NCBI GenBank assembly: GCA_964606895.1
Contig: CAZSHX010000009.1
Location: 17,811-81,810, forward strand
DNA length: 64,000 nucleotides
Source of the DNA: CAZSHX01 sp964606895
GTDB lineage: Bacteria; Bacteroidota; Ignavibacteria; Kapaibacteriales; UBA2268
Direction of reading: 5' to 3'
In this document: positions 8,657 through 18,700 of the stretch, in pieces
How positions within the stretch are numbered: the stretch's first letter is position 1
Layout: the number at the start of each line of letters is the position of its first letter
Program-made: the position numbers and the translations under genes
The notes under the pieces: generated by a model
What the model saw: the letters and a program-made list of their open reading frames with translations, nothing else
Databases searched by the model: none
Told to the model about the DNA's origin: nothing

Positions 8657-9562
8657 TTATCTGCTTTTGTAATATGTGTTTGAGGCAAACTCTTCCTGAA
8701 ATTCATTCCTTTGTAAGTTATCTTTTACATTAACAGAATTTACAGTTAATGCTTTGAGCAACTTTTGGTTGTAATGAATCTGCTTGTCAATTTGGAAAAG
8801 CTGTTCACGCAGTTTTCTCTTTCTGCTCGTAATCCAGCTTGCATCGTTCAATTTATCTTCAATACTGAAAGGTTCTTCAGTTTTGATTCTTTCAATTTTT
8901 CTTTTTTCCACTTCTACACTTAATTTCAAATCTTGAATTTCACGGCTTAAATCCTCTTTTTCCTGTTCCGTATCGAGATATTCCTTTTCTTCAACACATA
9001 ATGTCTTATAAAATAATTTGATTCTGTGAAGGTCATTAGATTTATAAGCTTGAAGAACATTATCCCAATATCTGATGAAATTATCTGTTTCCCCTGCAAC
9101 ATCAGGATGAAGCAATTTCACAAGATTTCTGTAAAGGCTTGAAAGTTCTCTTGCTTCCATTTCATAATCAACAGCTTTGGAATTATATCTGTAAGAATAG
9201 CGAGGCTTTCCGTTAAAAGAACTATGAGGAATGGTTTTCTTGTCTTTATCAAATTCGTGCTTCACAATTCGGTCAACAAAACTGATTGTTTTTTCAGTCA
9301 GAGATTCGCCTCTTCTGACCTTGATTGACAGTAACTCAACTCTTCTGTCCAATCGGGCGGCAGAATCTGATTTTGATTCAATCTCATTTTCTAAATCACC
9401 GAAATATGTTTCATAAACAAACATAATCCGAGGCTGAACAACAGTCTGAAGATAATGCCAATCCTCAAGCAAAGCCAGCAGATCATCTTTGCATTCTTTT
9501 ATCCTTTGCTTAAGTTCATTAATTTCAGGATGTTTTGTTATATGTTGCTTTTTTATATGCAT
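8657..9562 (-). CDS. Coiled-coil protein with an internal J-domain-like segment
   Basis: A 301-aa cytoplasmic protein. Residues 12-100 and 190-290 are rich in charged heptad-like sequence and probably form coiled coils. In between, residues 138-182 read ELSSLYRNLVKLLHPD followed by NFIRYWDNVLQAYKSND, which looks like helix II, the HPD loop (residues 152-154) and helix III of a DnaJ J domain; canonical helix I is not clear. If real, it could recruit and stimulate an Hsp70. The position of the J segment in the middle of coiled coils is unusual, since J domains are mostly terminal. No neighbour suggests a client. Function otherwise unknown. Confidence 0.7.
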   Translation of the reverse strand: MHIKKQHITKHPEINELKQRIKECKDDLLALLEDWHYLQTVVQPRIMFVYETYFGDLENEIESKSDSAARLDRRVELLSIKVRRGESLTEKTISFVDRIVKHEFDKDKKTIPHSSFNGKPRYSYRYNSKAVDYEMEARELSSLYRNLVKLLHPDVAGETDNFIRYWDNVLQAYKSNDLHRIKLFYKTLCVEEKEYLDTEQEKEDLSREIQDLKLSVEVEKRKIERIKTEEPFSIEDKLNDASWITSRKRKLREQLFQIDKQIHYNQKLLKALTVNSVNVKDNLQRNEFQEEFASNTYYKSR

Positions 9563-9588
9563 GAAAAATATTCGAATATATCAATTAT

Positions 9589-9933
9589 TTACAAAGATTT
9601 TGCATTCTCTTCTAAAAATTCCAAAGCTACGCGAACATGAGGTATCGTAATTGAACCTCCGATTATCAAACCAATATTCAATGCTTCATTAATCTCCGAT
9701 TTTGAACATCCATGTTCCAAGCATTTCCCAATGTGATACATGATGCAATCATTACACCGAAGAACAAGAGAACCGACAAGTCCCATTAACTCTTTATATT
9801 TAACAGGAATTTCGCCATTGTCATAGGCTCGGCTGTCTAATGCCAGAAACCTGTTAAATGGCAAAAAATTCTGTTCCTCGATTAAAGAATTTCCTTTGTT
9901 TCTTCTATTTTCAAAATCTTCAATTATGGTCAT
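9589..9933 (-). CDS. Carboxymuconolactone decarboxylase / AhpD-like protein
   Basis: A 114-aa all-helical protein. The core LVLRCNDCIMYHIGKCLEHG has the AhpD-type CxxC pair (Cys60, Cys63) with a downstream His67, and EALNIGLIIGGSITIPH matches the second conserved helix pair of the family. Members with CxxC usually have thiol-disulfide or peroxidase-associated activity rather than decarboxylase activity. A -7-like TATTTTTG lies upstream on this strand (9996-10003) without a clear -33 box. Physiological substrate unknown. Confidence 0.87.
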   Translation of the reverse strand: MTIIEDFENRRNKGNSLIEEQNFLPFNRFLALDSRAYDNGEIPVKYKELMGLVGSLVLRCNDCIMYHIGKCLEHGCSKSEINEALNIGLIIGGSITIPHVRVALEFLEENAKSL

Positions 9934-10231
9934 CGAATAATAACAATAATAAATAATAAAATTAATTTATTCTATGAATGTTGATAAATTGTGAACAAAA
10001 ATATTCTTTTGTTGATAATTGCGGCGATTATGTATATAACCAATAGTCTATTATTGGACACAAAAATCGAATCAAAAGACATAATGAATCAACTTTCAGG
10101 ATTTCAATTTACGGGCATCAATTGTTCAGTCTTATTAATTTCAGATAATACATAGACTTACCAAATCGCAGATATTTTCTGAATAAAAAAAACAATTGAA
10201 TACAAAAAGTATAGTTCAAACTTTGTGCCGA
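9934..10231. other. Intergenic region (298 bp) without recognised gene
   Basis: No ORF of note on either strand. The only structures seen are a -7-like box for the AhpD-like gene (9996-10003) and a short inverted repeat CCAATA/TATTGG around 10041-10058. Confidence 0.6.
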
Positions 10232-12328
10232 TTAATTCTGCAATTCATTTTTACTTGCTCGGGCAATGAGCATTTCTGCAATCATACATAAAATGGCAAG
10301 AATTACAAACAACTGCCAAAGTTCAGTTCCTGTTCTTGCTCGTTCGAGATTCTGTATGAGATTTTTCGTATAATCAAGAATCTCGAAATTTGTGTTTGAA
10401 TTAATTTTTGATTTAAAGAAATCGGAGATTTCTTTGTCAGACATTGATTTAACATTTGATTCCGACGGATCAGTATTCAGCGAAAGTGCCGAAATACTTT
10501 TTCCGTTCTGTGAATAGATAGAATAAACTCCCGGAATGAATAGATTCTCCATAGGGATAATTGTTCCTGAAGGTAATTGAACGGTATGTCTGAATGATTC
10601 ATTATTGTTTGGATCAACAATTTTTACGTTATTGCCTGATAATTTTGCCGAAACAGGAATCATCAAGGGTTTACCGATTGTATGGCTTACGCCTAAATTC
10701 TCTTTTGAAGAGAGATAGAGAATACTCCTGTAGAGCAAAGCAGGAAAAATACCCGTCAATGGCAATGTGCTCATTTTAGTTGATGGGGAAACAGCAATAT
10801 ATAATGCCTTGCCATCCTGCAATTTGGATTCACTTAGGAAAGAACCACCGGGTATTTCGATTAATGACTGACCACCAGTTGATGTGTAAGCATTTATTAT
10901 CTTAGGAGATTCAACAACAGATTTTTTATCCGTAGTTCCTTTGAAAACACCTTCAAACAAAGGATGAAGTCTGTCAACAGAAGAAAAAACCGCAGGTTGA
11001 TTTTGAGAAAATTCTCTTTTTGTAATCTGACCAAACCCAAGTTTTTGAATTCCATTTTTATATATTTCAAAAGGAGTATCTTCATCGGCAAAAATCAGTA
11101 GTGAACCACCTGCTTTAAGATATTGTTCAAAACGCAGAAAATCGCTTTCTTTGAATGGTCCACCTGCGGCTATTATATTATCGAACGAATTCAAATCATA
11201 ACTTGAAATTTCATTTGAAGAAATTGCCGTAAGTTTTGCAGGTGATTCATCTCCTCTACCATTCAGAACAAGTTCAATAAAATTTGATTTTTCAGGTGAG
11301 CCGGTCAGCAAAACATTAGCTTTGTCAGGCAAAATAAATGCAAAATATCTGTGATTATCAATTTCCAAAGCATCAGATTCAATTTCAATTCTGCAGGAAT
11401 TAATCCCTGTTTTTTGAGGTTCAGCGGCTAATGCCAGGGTTTTAGTTTGGTTTGCGGGTATATCCAGCGACTTTTGTGCTACCCGTTCGTTATTGAAGAA
11501 CATACTAACAACAACTCCGACTGCATCTTTGGAAGAATTATTCCTGATTCTTGTTTCAATTTCGGCAAGTCTTCCTTTTTGAAATATTCGGGATATTACA
11601 CCAACTGAATCAACAGATAAATTTTGGACATCTGCTTTGGCTTTTCCTCCAATGGGCAAAAAATACACAGTGGTATTACTTCCGAAAAGCTTCAATGAAT
11701 CCTTGAAATCACTTAAAAATGTATTTGGCTGAGCATCAGACAGAATGAAAACCTCGCGGTTAATATTCATTGACTCTTCAAGAAGGTTTGCCGATTTTCT
11801 CAGGCTATTTAGCAGATTTGCGGATTTAAATGAAATTTTTACTTTCGTAAGTTCTTCATTCAGAAAAGTATTATTCCGAGAAAGGCTCACATCTTTTTCA
11901 TTTGTATTGTCAGTCATTATAACAATCGCCGCTTCGTCGCCGTCTTTCATGGATTTTAATAATGACAATGCCTGACTCTTTGCCTGATTGAATCTATTGC
12001 CAAATTCATCTGAAACATCCATGCTGAAAGAATTATCAATAACTATTACAATGCTTGATTTTGCATAACTGCCGAATAAGGGAAGGTTACTCTTGATTGT
12101 TGGCCTTGAGAATGCAAATACTATAAAAATGATAATCAAAGTTCTGAGAATTAAAAGCAGAATTTGCTTCAATTTCAATTTTCGAATTTTTGTTTTTTGT
12201 AATTCTTTGAGAAAACGAAGGGTTGAAAACTCAATAATCTTAAGTTTTCTTAAGTTTAGCAAATGGAGAATTACGGGTATTGAAGCCGCAAATAATCCAA
12301 ATAAAACAAGAGGATTTAGAAATGTCAT
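10232..12328 (-). CDS. BatA-domain / von Willebrand A membrane protein
   Basis: A 698-aa inner-membrane protein. Residues 1-80 are the N-terminal BatA (aerotolerance regulator) domain: a hydrophobic start FLNPLVLFGLFAASIPVILH, the typical LLNLRKLKIIEFSTLRFL, then a second membrane helix (about 56-74). A vWA domain follows with the metal-binding DxSxS motif at Asp98, Ser100 and Ser102 (IVIDNSFSMD). The large remainder is a periplasmic beta-rich and Rossmann-like segment, and a final helix near residues 673-690 anchors the C-terminus. Family members often sit in bat or MoxR gene sets, but no MoxR ATPase or BatB-D partner is present here. Its role is therefore open. Confidence 0.87.
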   Translation of the reverse strand: MTFLNPLVLFGLFAASIPVILHLLNLRKLKIIEFSTLRFLKELQKTKIRKLKLKQILLLILRTLIIIFIVFAFSRPTIKSNLPLFGSYAKSSIVIVIDNSFSMDVSDEFGNRFNQAKSQALSLLKSMKDGDEAAIVIMTDNTNEKDVSLSRNNTFLNEELTKVKISFKSANLLNSLRKSANLLEESMNINREVFILSDAQPNTFLSDFKDSLKLFGSNTTVYFLPIGGKAKADVQNLSVDSVGVISRIFQKGRLAEIETRIRNNSSKDAVGVVVSMFFNNERVAQKSLDIPANQTKTLALAAEPQKTGINSCRIEIESDALEIDNHRYFAFILPDKANVLLTGSPEKSNFIELVLNGRGDESPAKLTAISSNEISSYDLNSFDNIIAAGGPFKESDFLRFEQYLKAGGSLLIFADEDTPFEIYKNGIQKLGFGQITKREFSQNQPAVFSSVDRLHPLFEGVFKGTTDKKSVVESPKIINAYTSTGGQSLIEIPGGSFLSESKLQDGKALYIAVSPSTKMSTLPLTGIFPALLYRSILYLSSKENLGVSHTIGKPLMIPVSAKLSGNNVKIVDPNNNESFRHTVQLPSGTIIPMENLFIPGVYSIYSQNGKSISALSLNTDPSESNVKSMSDKEISDFFKSKINSNTNFEILDYTKNLIQNLERARTGTELWQLFVILAILCMIAEMLIARASKNELQN

Positions 12329-12397
12329 GTACTCTTTGTGTCTTTAGTTTACAAAAGTAGTTTTGACGTTTGGAAAGTGAAAAAATTACGAAAAGAA

Positions 12398-13279
12398 TCA
12401 AACTGAATTTTGTCGCATCACATTCAGAAACATTGAGGATTTTTTGAACTCTTCTTCAAGCTCAAAAGTGAATATCTCCACATCAAGTTCGGCAAGCTCG
12501 GGATATGAAGTACAAAGCACCTGCCAGCATTCTTCGTCGCCCACTTTGATTTCAAGGAATCCTTCATCAATATCTGCTCCCCACATTTCGCAAAGCAAAT
12601 CTGCCATTCTGACAACAGCAACAAGTTCCTTGCTTTTTTCGACCGAAGCGGGAGTATTATGCTGAGCCATAATTATCATTAGTTCTTCGGGAAGTTTCCA
12701 TAGCTTGGCAATCTGTTCACCAATTTCAAGGTGGTCCACTCCAAAAATTTCCTTTTCGGCTTCAACATCATTAATACCTTTTTCTTTGATTAAATCAATT
12801 ACTTTCTGATATTTAACCATATCGTACTGAAGCATGGCAAGTTTGCCAATATCGTGGAGCAAACCTCCGATAAATTCAAATTCCTTGAATGAACGCTTGA
12901 TTTTATCGGAAAGAGCCTTGGCAACAATACCAGTGCATGAAGAATGCCACCAGAATTTTTCCATTGCACTTGCGGCATGTTTCTGGGAACTAAGTAAAAA
13001 TCTTGAGAATATAGAAACACCGAGAACGATATTTGTAAGTCGGTTCAAACCCAATATAACAATCGCCTGCTGAATAGAATTGATTTCAGTTCTTGTGGCA
13101 TACAATGGAGAATTGGCAACACGTAACAGCTTAAGTGTTAGTGACGCATCAGCTTCTATGACATGAGAAACCTCACGAATGTCCACTTCATCATTTTCCA
13201 GCATCTTAAGAATCTTCATCGCCACAGGTGGCAATGTAGCAAATTCTTGAGTTTCTATTATTGAGTTTATTAACGACAT
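12398..13279 (-). CDS. HDOD-domain signalling protein
   Basis: A 293-aa protein consisting almost entirely of an HDOD domain, a degenerate HD-like fold used in bacterial signalling. LPPVAMKILKML at the start, ADASLTLKLLRVANSPLY and the HD-like pair in GGLLHDIGKLAML are typical. HDOD proteins usually lack phosphodiesterase activity and act through protein contacts. It has its own promoter (13344-13375). The adjacent upstream genes for two PPDK-N proteins, one with receiver-like domains, make a shared signalling theme possible, but this is inference. Confidence 0.9.
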   Translation of the reverse strand: MSLINSIIETQEFATLPPVAMKILKMLENDEVDIREVSHVIEADASLTLKLLRVANSPLYATRTEINSIQQAIVILGLNRLTNIVLGVSIFSRFLLSSQKHAASAMEKFWWHSSCTGIVAKALSDKIKRSFKEFEFIGGLLHDIGKLAMLQYDMVKYQKVIDLIKEKGINDVEAEKEIFGVDHLEIGEQIAKLWKLPEELMIIMAQHNTPASVEKSKELVAVVRMADLLCEMWGADIDEGFLEIKVGDEECWQVLCTSYPELAELDVEIFTFELEEEFKKSSMFLNVMRQNSV

Positions 13280-13343
13280 ATCAAAAATTCTCTTTTTTTT
13301 CCGTTTTGGTCAATGTACATCTAATCAATTTCTATTATCGGTA

Positions 13344-13375
13344 CAAAAATAAATATATTTAAGTTTAAAATCAAA
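13344..13375 (-). promoter_or_regulatory. Bacteroidota-type promoter of the HDOD gene
   Basis: On the minus strand, TTTG (13375-13372), a 20-base spacer, then TATTTTTG (13351-13344). The predicted leader is about 58 nt. Confidence 0.75.
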
Positions 13376-13385
13376 TTATTAATAA

Positions 13386-15722
13386 TTATTTCTTTTCTTT
13401 TACAAAAGCAACTGCCTGCGAGCTTTCACCATCCATATAAACTACCAAATTTGAATTCTCAAAAACTGAGGAAATGTTAATAACTTTTACCACTTTTGTC
13501 ATATTATCAACATTTTTCAGAATTTCAGGCAGGAAATTGGGTGAATCTTCGAAGAACTTCTCATTGAAAAATTCTCCTTTTTTATCGGGATATAATGGTA
13601 AATATTTGATATTCGCTTCAACCAAATCCTGGAAGAAGTGAGTTCCAAAGGATAGTTCAGGCTCGTAACCCTCATTATCTTTCGCAACTTCAATCAGCAT
13701 AGCAGTATTATTAATGTCGCTATATATAACCGGTACACCAAGTTTGATATCACCTTTGCTTCCCCATCTTCCGGGTCCGATTAAGATAAAGCTTCTGTCA
13801 GGTAATAATCTATTCAGCTTATTAATGATCTTCCCAACCTCAACCATTTCTTCGGAAGTTTTAAGCTGACCATATTCATGAGGGTCAACATAAACAATAT
13901 ATTCAATATCTTCGACCAATCCATTGCTTACATATTTATTGGCTGTAAATATTTTTGCTTCCTCGGGAATACCAGACGGGATAATAATCTTATTTTCATT
14001 TGTAAAACGGCTCTGAGGTCTGCATTGCAACAGATATAGAGTTGTTCCGTCTGAAGCAAATTCAATATCCACAGGTCTTTGCAAAGCATTTTGCAAATAT
14101 TTGAGAATCTCCTTGATTTTCAGAACAAACTGTGTTTTATCAATCAATCCGCTAAAAGTTACAACAAGATCTTCCTTTGAAAAGTCCGCATAGGCACTAA
14201 TCGGATCTACCAGCATACCCTGCCTGTCAAAAGATACAATGTGCTCAATCCCGGGCAGATTGCCTTTGCAATCTTCAATTAGCTGATGGAATCCGATGGT
14301 TTCGAATTTATTTGTTTCCAGGTTAATAACATCCACCAATTGCTGAGAATACTTGATTCTATCATGAATTGAAGTATTGACCTTGATTGTTGGTTTCCCC
14401 GGAGCAATTAATGTCGGATAATCATTCATGGTTCTGTCAACTGCCCTGGTTCCCAAGCCTGCTACAAGTCTGATAACCCCGTCTTCTCTTTTGATTCTCG
14501 GCGACCATGAGAATTCATTATTGCTGAAAGCGACACCTGCATAGCTCGGAAGATAATACTTCCCGATTTTCGAGCCAACTACCTCTTGAATCAATATTCC
14601 CATTTCTTCACGAAAATCCAATAGTCCCCGTTCTTTTCTGTAAACAATCGGGTCGGGTCCGAAAGTTGAAGCATAAACTTCGGCAACAGCATTAACCAAT
14701 GCCAGAAGCCGTTCTTCCTTTGTGCCGATATTCGAGATGAAAAGACTTTTGTACTTCCCTGAAAATGAGGCTTCAAAACTGTCTTCAAGCAAACTCGAAG
14801 AACGAATGATAAGCGGTTTGCCGTCCATATCTTCAAGAATTCTCTTGAATCCGATCAGCATTTCCTGAGGGAATGGAGCATTTTTGAAAATATATTCAAG
14901 GAATGAATATTCAAGCTGAATTTCTTCAGGGTTAAGATACTTTGTAAAAACAAATTCTTCGAGGGCATTGTAATGAATAAATTCAAAAATAGCATCTGAA
15001 GTTATGAACCAGCTTTTTGGAGTTTGAACATTATCGAGTAATGAATTACTCTTCTTTTTATGCTGTAGAATCTGGTAAGCAAGGATTAATCCTGCACTTT
15101 TGCCGCCAAGTTTTCCATTACCATCCGAAGGTCCCACCATCCGATTGATCAGATTACCGAAAATTTCGACATTCAAGTATCTTTTTGCAATATTTATGTA
15201 ATTCAGGTTATCAGATAGCAATCGTTGAATTAGAGCAACAGAAATTCCGAGTCTTTCATTGAATGATAGAACAGGATTACTTTTTGTAATATCAAGATAT
15301 TTAACCAAAGCTTCATTGATTTCAATTAAAGGTGCATGACGACGTTCAAGAAGATTAGAAATGAAGCTGAGGTTTTCCTGAATAATCCATTGCTTCAGAA
15401 GGTCGGCAATTTGTTCGTCATCGAGATAAGCATCTGCAATAGCAAATAAATCCGCCATAATATGAGTCGGATTGAACGGACTTCCCTTCGGTTTGGGCCA
15501 GTTTGGACCAATGTCCTGTGTTTCTTCATCAGTTATTGCCGTGGGACTGAGAATTTCCATAAATTGGGATATTTCAGGAACTTTCATTCTTTGAAGAGAA
15601 ATAATCATTTTCCTGCATATTCGATACAGCTTAGTAGGGTCAAGATAAATTAAATGCTCCAATAATATTCGCCATTCAGGTTTGCAAGGCAAAATTCTTT
15701 GTTTTTTTTCAATCTGTATCAT
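13386..15722 (-). CDS. PEP/pyruvate-binding (PPDK N-terminal ATP-grasp) domain protein
   Basis: A 778-aa cytoplasmic protein. The first ~190 residues are helical and unassigned. The pyruvate phosphate dikinase N-terminal ATP-binding domain follows: GGKSAGL at 206-212, the nucleotide-binding PLIIRSSSLLEDSFEASFSG near 303-322, and the distal DIEFA...YLLQCRPQS strand that ends such domains. No phosphohistidine swivel domain and no PEP-binding barrel follow, so it cannot be a complete PPDK or PEP synthase. Instead the last ~130 residues hold a block with GPGRWGS (about 648-654), LGVPV and FGTHFFQDL that recurs in the next gene upstream. ATP binding is likely; the phosphate acceptor is unknown. 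Confidence 0.85.
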   Translation of the reverse strand: MIQIEKKQRILPCKPEWRILLEHLIYLDPTKLYRICRKMIISLQRMKVPEISQFMEILSPTAITDEETQDIGPNWPKPKGSPFNPTHIMADLFAIADAYLDDEQIADLLKQWIIQENLSFISNLLERRHAPLIEINEALVKYLDITKSNPVLSFNERLGISVALIQRLLSDNLNYINIAKRYLNVEIFGNLINRMVGPSDGNGKLGGKSAGLILAYQILQHKKKSNSLLDNVQTPKSWFITSDAIFEFIHYNALEEFVFTKYLNPEEIQLEYSFLEYIFKNAPFPQEMLIGFKRILEDMDGKPLIIRSSSLLEDSFEASFSGKYKSLFISNIGTKEERLLALVNAVAEVYASTFGPDPIVYRKERGLLDFREEMGILIQEVVGSKIGKYYLPSYAGVAFSNNEFSWSPRIKREDGVIRLVAGLGTRAVDRTMNDYPTLIAPGKPTIKVNTSIHDRIKYSQQLVDVINLETNKFETIGFHQLIEDCKGNLPGIEHIVSFDRQGMLVDPISAYADFSKEDLVVTFSGLIDKTQFVLKIKEILKYLQNALQRPVDIEFASDGTTLYLLQCRPQSRFTNENKIIIPSGIPEEAKIFTANKYVSNGLVEDIEYIVYVDPHEYGQLKTSEEMVEVGKIINKLNRLLPDRSFILIGPGRWGSKGDIKLGVPVIYSDINNTAMLIEVAKDNEGYEPELSFGTHFFQDLVEANIKYLPLYPDKKGEFFNEKFFEDSPNFLPEILKNVDNMTKVVKVINISSVFENSNLVVYMDGESSQAVAFVKEKK

Positions 15723-15770
15723 AACTCACACCCGATAAAAAATACATTTTTTAAGATAATAAAATGATAA

Positions 15771-18700
15771 TTACATCTCGTTTTTAATAATCACGCCTCT
15801 TCCGGACTGCCCGTCAACTCTTGCTTGCAATGGACTGCTCAACTTAACCAATTTCAGAAATTCAGTTTCATGAAGTGTTTCCTGCAATTCCAACCAAGCC
15901 CAATCCAATGAATTTTCAAGCTGTCCATTCTTCAAAGTAAGATAAGCAATTTTAAAAGAAGTCATATTCTGGAAAAAATGCGAGCCCTGCGAAGGGTCAA
16001 CAACCATGTGGGGCATTGGTGCTTCCACTATTACATTAGCCGCAGAAATATATGAAAAATTCACAGGGATACCCAGCCACGGGTCTGAAGAACCCCATCT
16101 GCCCGGACCAATCAGCATATAAGATTTATCCTCCCTCAGAAGTTTCTGATTGATTGGATTAATTTCTTCGGCAATAAGTCTGGTTTTAGCCGGATCGAAA
16201 GCTGATGGTTTAACATACAAAACTCTGTCAATATTATAAATTCCGTTGCCTAATGCCATATCTGTTCTAAGAAACAGGTTTTCAGGAACAATGTTGTCAA
16301 AATTAATTTCGATAATACCTTCGGGCTTCACCATTGGTCTTACCTGAAGAAAACGAAACTCGCCTGTCGGCTCGCCATTACTTCCTAAAACTACTGCAAA
16401 CTCAATTTCTACGGGGCAGTTCATAGAAACTTCACACATCTTCAGTAATAGTTTAACTATTTTATTTAGCGGGAATACTTCAGATTTTAATATTGGTGCA
16501 AAGTTTATAATCCTTGGACCTGTTCTATGTATTCCTTCGTAAAGCATGTCGTTGTCATTTGAATAAGTCGAAGCAAGAAAATTCAAGGTATGATGCGACT
16601 CAGCATCAGAAATTGATAATTCAGAAAGGTGCATATCTTCCTTAGGAGTCTTCCTGACAATGTCCGAAGTTAAATCCAAAGCCCAATATTTATTCTGTGA
16701 TTTGGAAAAATAATCTTTTCTTGTTGCAAACTGCGGACAAATTCCCGGGTAAGCCGGGGAATACTGTAAGCAGGTACCGCCGTCAACAATAGATTTTCCG
16801 AGTCCTATTGCAAGACTGACAATTCCATCCTTAGTTGTTGCTTTCCCAAAGGGATAATAATTATAGGAACGAGCTACACCGGAAAAATGAGGATAATAAT
16901 AATGGTCGTATTTTCTTCCGACAACTTCCTGAATGATGACACCCATTTTTTCTTCTTCAATTCTGTTGCCGGTTGCTTCGATATAATTTTTCGCATTCTT
17001 TGAAAATGTTGAAGCGTAAACCAGCTTGATTGCCTGAAGCATATTGCTGAATCGCACCTCAATGTCAATACTGCTATTGGGGATCATCACCGTATCGTAA
17101 ATCCCTGCAAAAGGCTGGTACATTGCATCTTCCAAAAGACTGGAAGAACGAATCGCCAAAGGATAATGAATTTTCTTAACGATTTCTCTAAGGTCGCCTA
17201 AAACTGTTGCAGGAAAAGAACCTTTAAGAAATTCATGAATTACTCTTTCATTTGGAATATTCTGAAGTGCAAGGTGATATAAATCATTTCCTTCAATAAA
17301 CTGCGAGAAAACATCTGTTCCAATGACTATAGTTTTGGGAATTGAGATTGAAACATCTTTAAAATAGTCGTGCTTAACATAATTTTTAAGAACTTTATCA
17401 ATGAAAGCCAGTCCGCGGGCTTTACCTCCGAGAGAGCCATCACCGATTATCTGAAAAACTTTTTCAGAATCAAACTCATCCCTGGAAAAACTACTTACAA
17501 CGCCCCTCTGTTCCTCGATTAATTGTTCGGTAATCTCATTGACAAGATAATCTCTTAGTTCCTGAGGGCTCATAAATTGGTTTATGTGAATTGGTCGTAA
17601 CTTGTAAGCCAGCACAAAATAGGTTCGGGCAATAAGCCACATCGAAAAGTGATTGTTCTTTGAATGAAAAAGCAGACTTTCAGTAGGGATATATTTAATT
17701 CTGTCTCTAAGTTCTTTTAAACTTCTTGCTCTTATGATTTCCGTTCCATCAGGAAAAGTGAAGATGAAATCTCCGAATCCGAAATTTCGGTTCATGAACT
17801 CACGAAGTTCCATGAGTAAAGTTCTGGAATTTTTATTCGCAAAGCCTACATGAAGCTTTTCTGCAATTTCCTTTTTCTCATCCTGTGATGTCTGCAAAAG
17901 AATCGGTAGCTGAGGAATCTCATTCTTTACTTTTGAAATTAAAAACTCTCCGGCATTTTCGTCAAGAACGTTATCCTTTTTAAACTTCATGTCAGTAATG
18001 ATACCAAGGATATTTTTTTGGTATTTATTGAAATAGTTTAAAAATTGCTCGTAAGTTTCCGCATGAAGAATCTTAGGTCTTGCCCTTTGCTTGAGCAATT
18101 TTTCGGCGGAATTTCTGCTTTCTTCAATTAATATCTGTGTCTGGCGAAGTAGCTCAGTATAAATCAAAGGCAAATAAGCCGAGTAGAACATCGGCGAATC
18201 TTCTACAAGAATAATAACAGGTACACCATGCTCATAACAATCATTAATAGCATTTTTCTCATCTTCAAGTAGTTTGATTATGGCAAGAAATACTTTTCGG
18301 TCGCCTGACCAGATGAAAGTTTTGTCAATATAGTCAAGTTTTTTCTTATGCTCAAGCATACTAAGCTCTCTGGATTGAGAGGCAAGCAAAACAAGCGGAA
18401 TATCTTTATAATTTATTTTAACTTGTTTGGCAAAGTCATGGAGTTCCATATCACCCAAACGGAGACTTGTTATAACCAAATCAAACTCTTCAGTTTTTAG
18501 ATATTTAAGAGCTGATTCTCCCGAATAAGTGTGAGTGATATGAGGAGCATAATGAAGATTCAACTCAAGATATTCGCTGAAGATTGCTTCCTGCAAATGT
18601 CCGTCATCAACAATTATATAATAATCATATAAACTGCAAACAAGGAGGATTTTATCAACCCTGAATCGCATCAAATCTTTGAATTCAAGTTTATACTGAG

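Noticed and set aside
13386..15722. Calling the PPDK-N proteins complete PEP synthase or PPDK
   Set aside because: The phosphohistidine swivel motif and the PEP-binding barrel are absent from both proteins.
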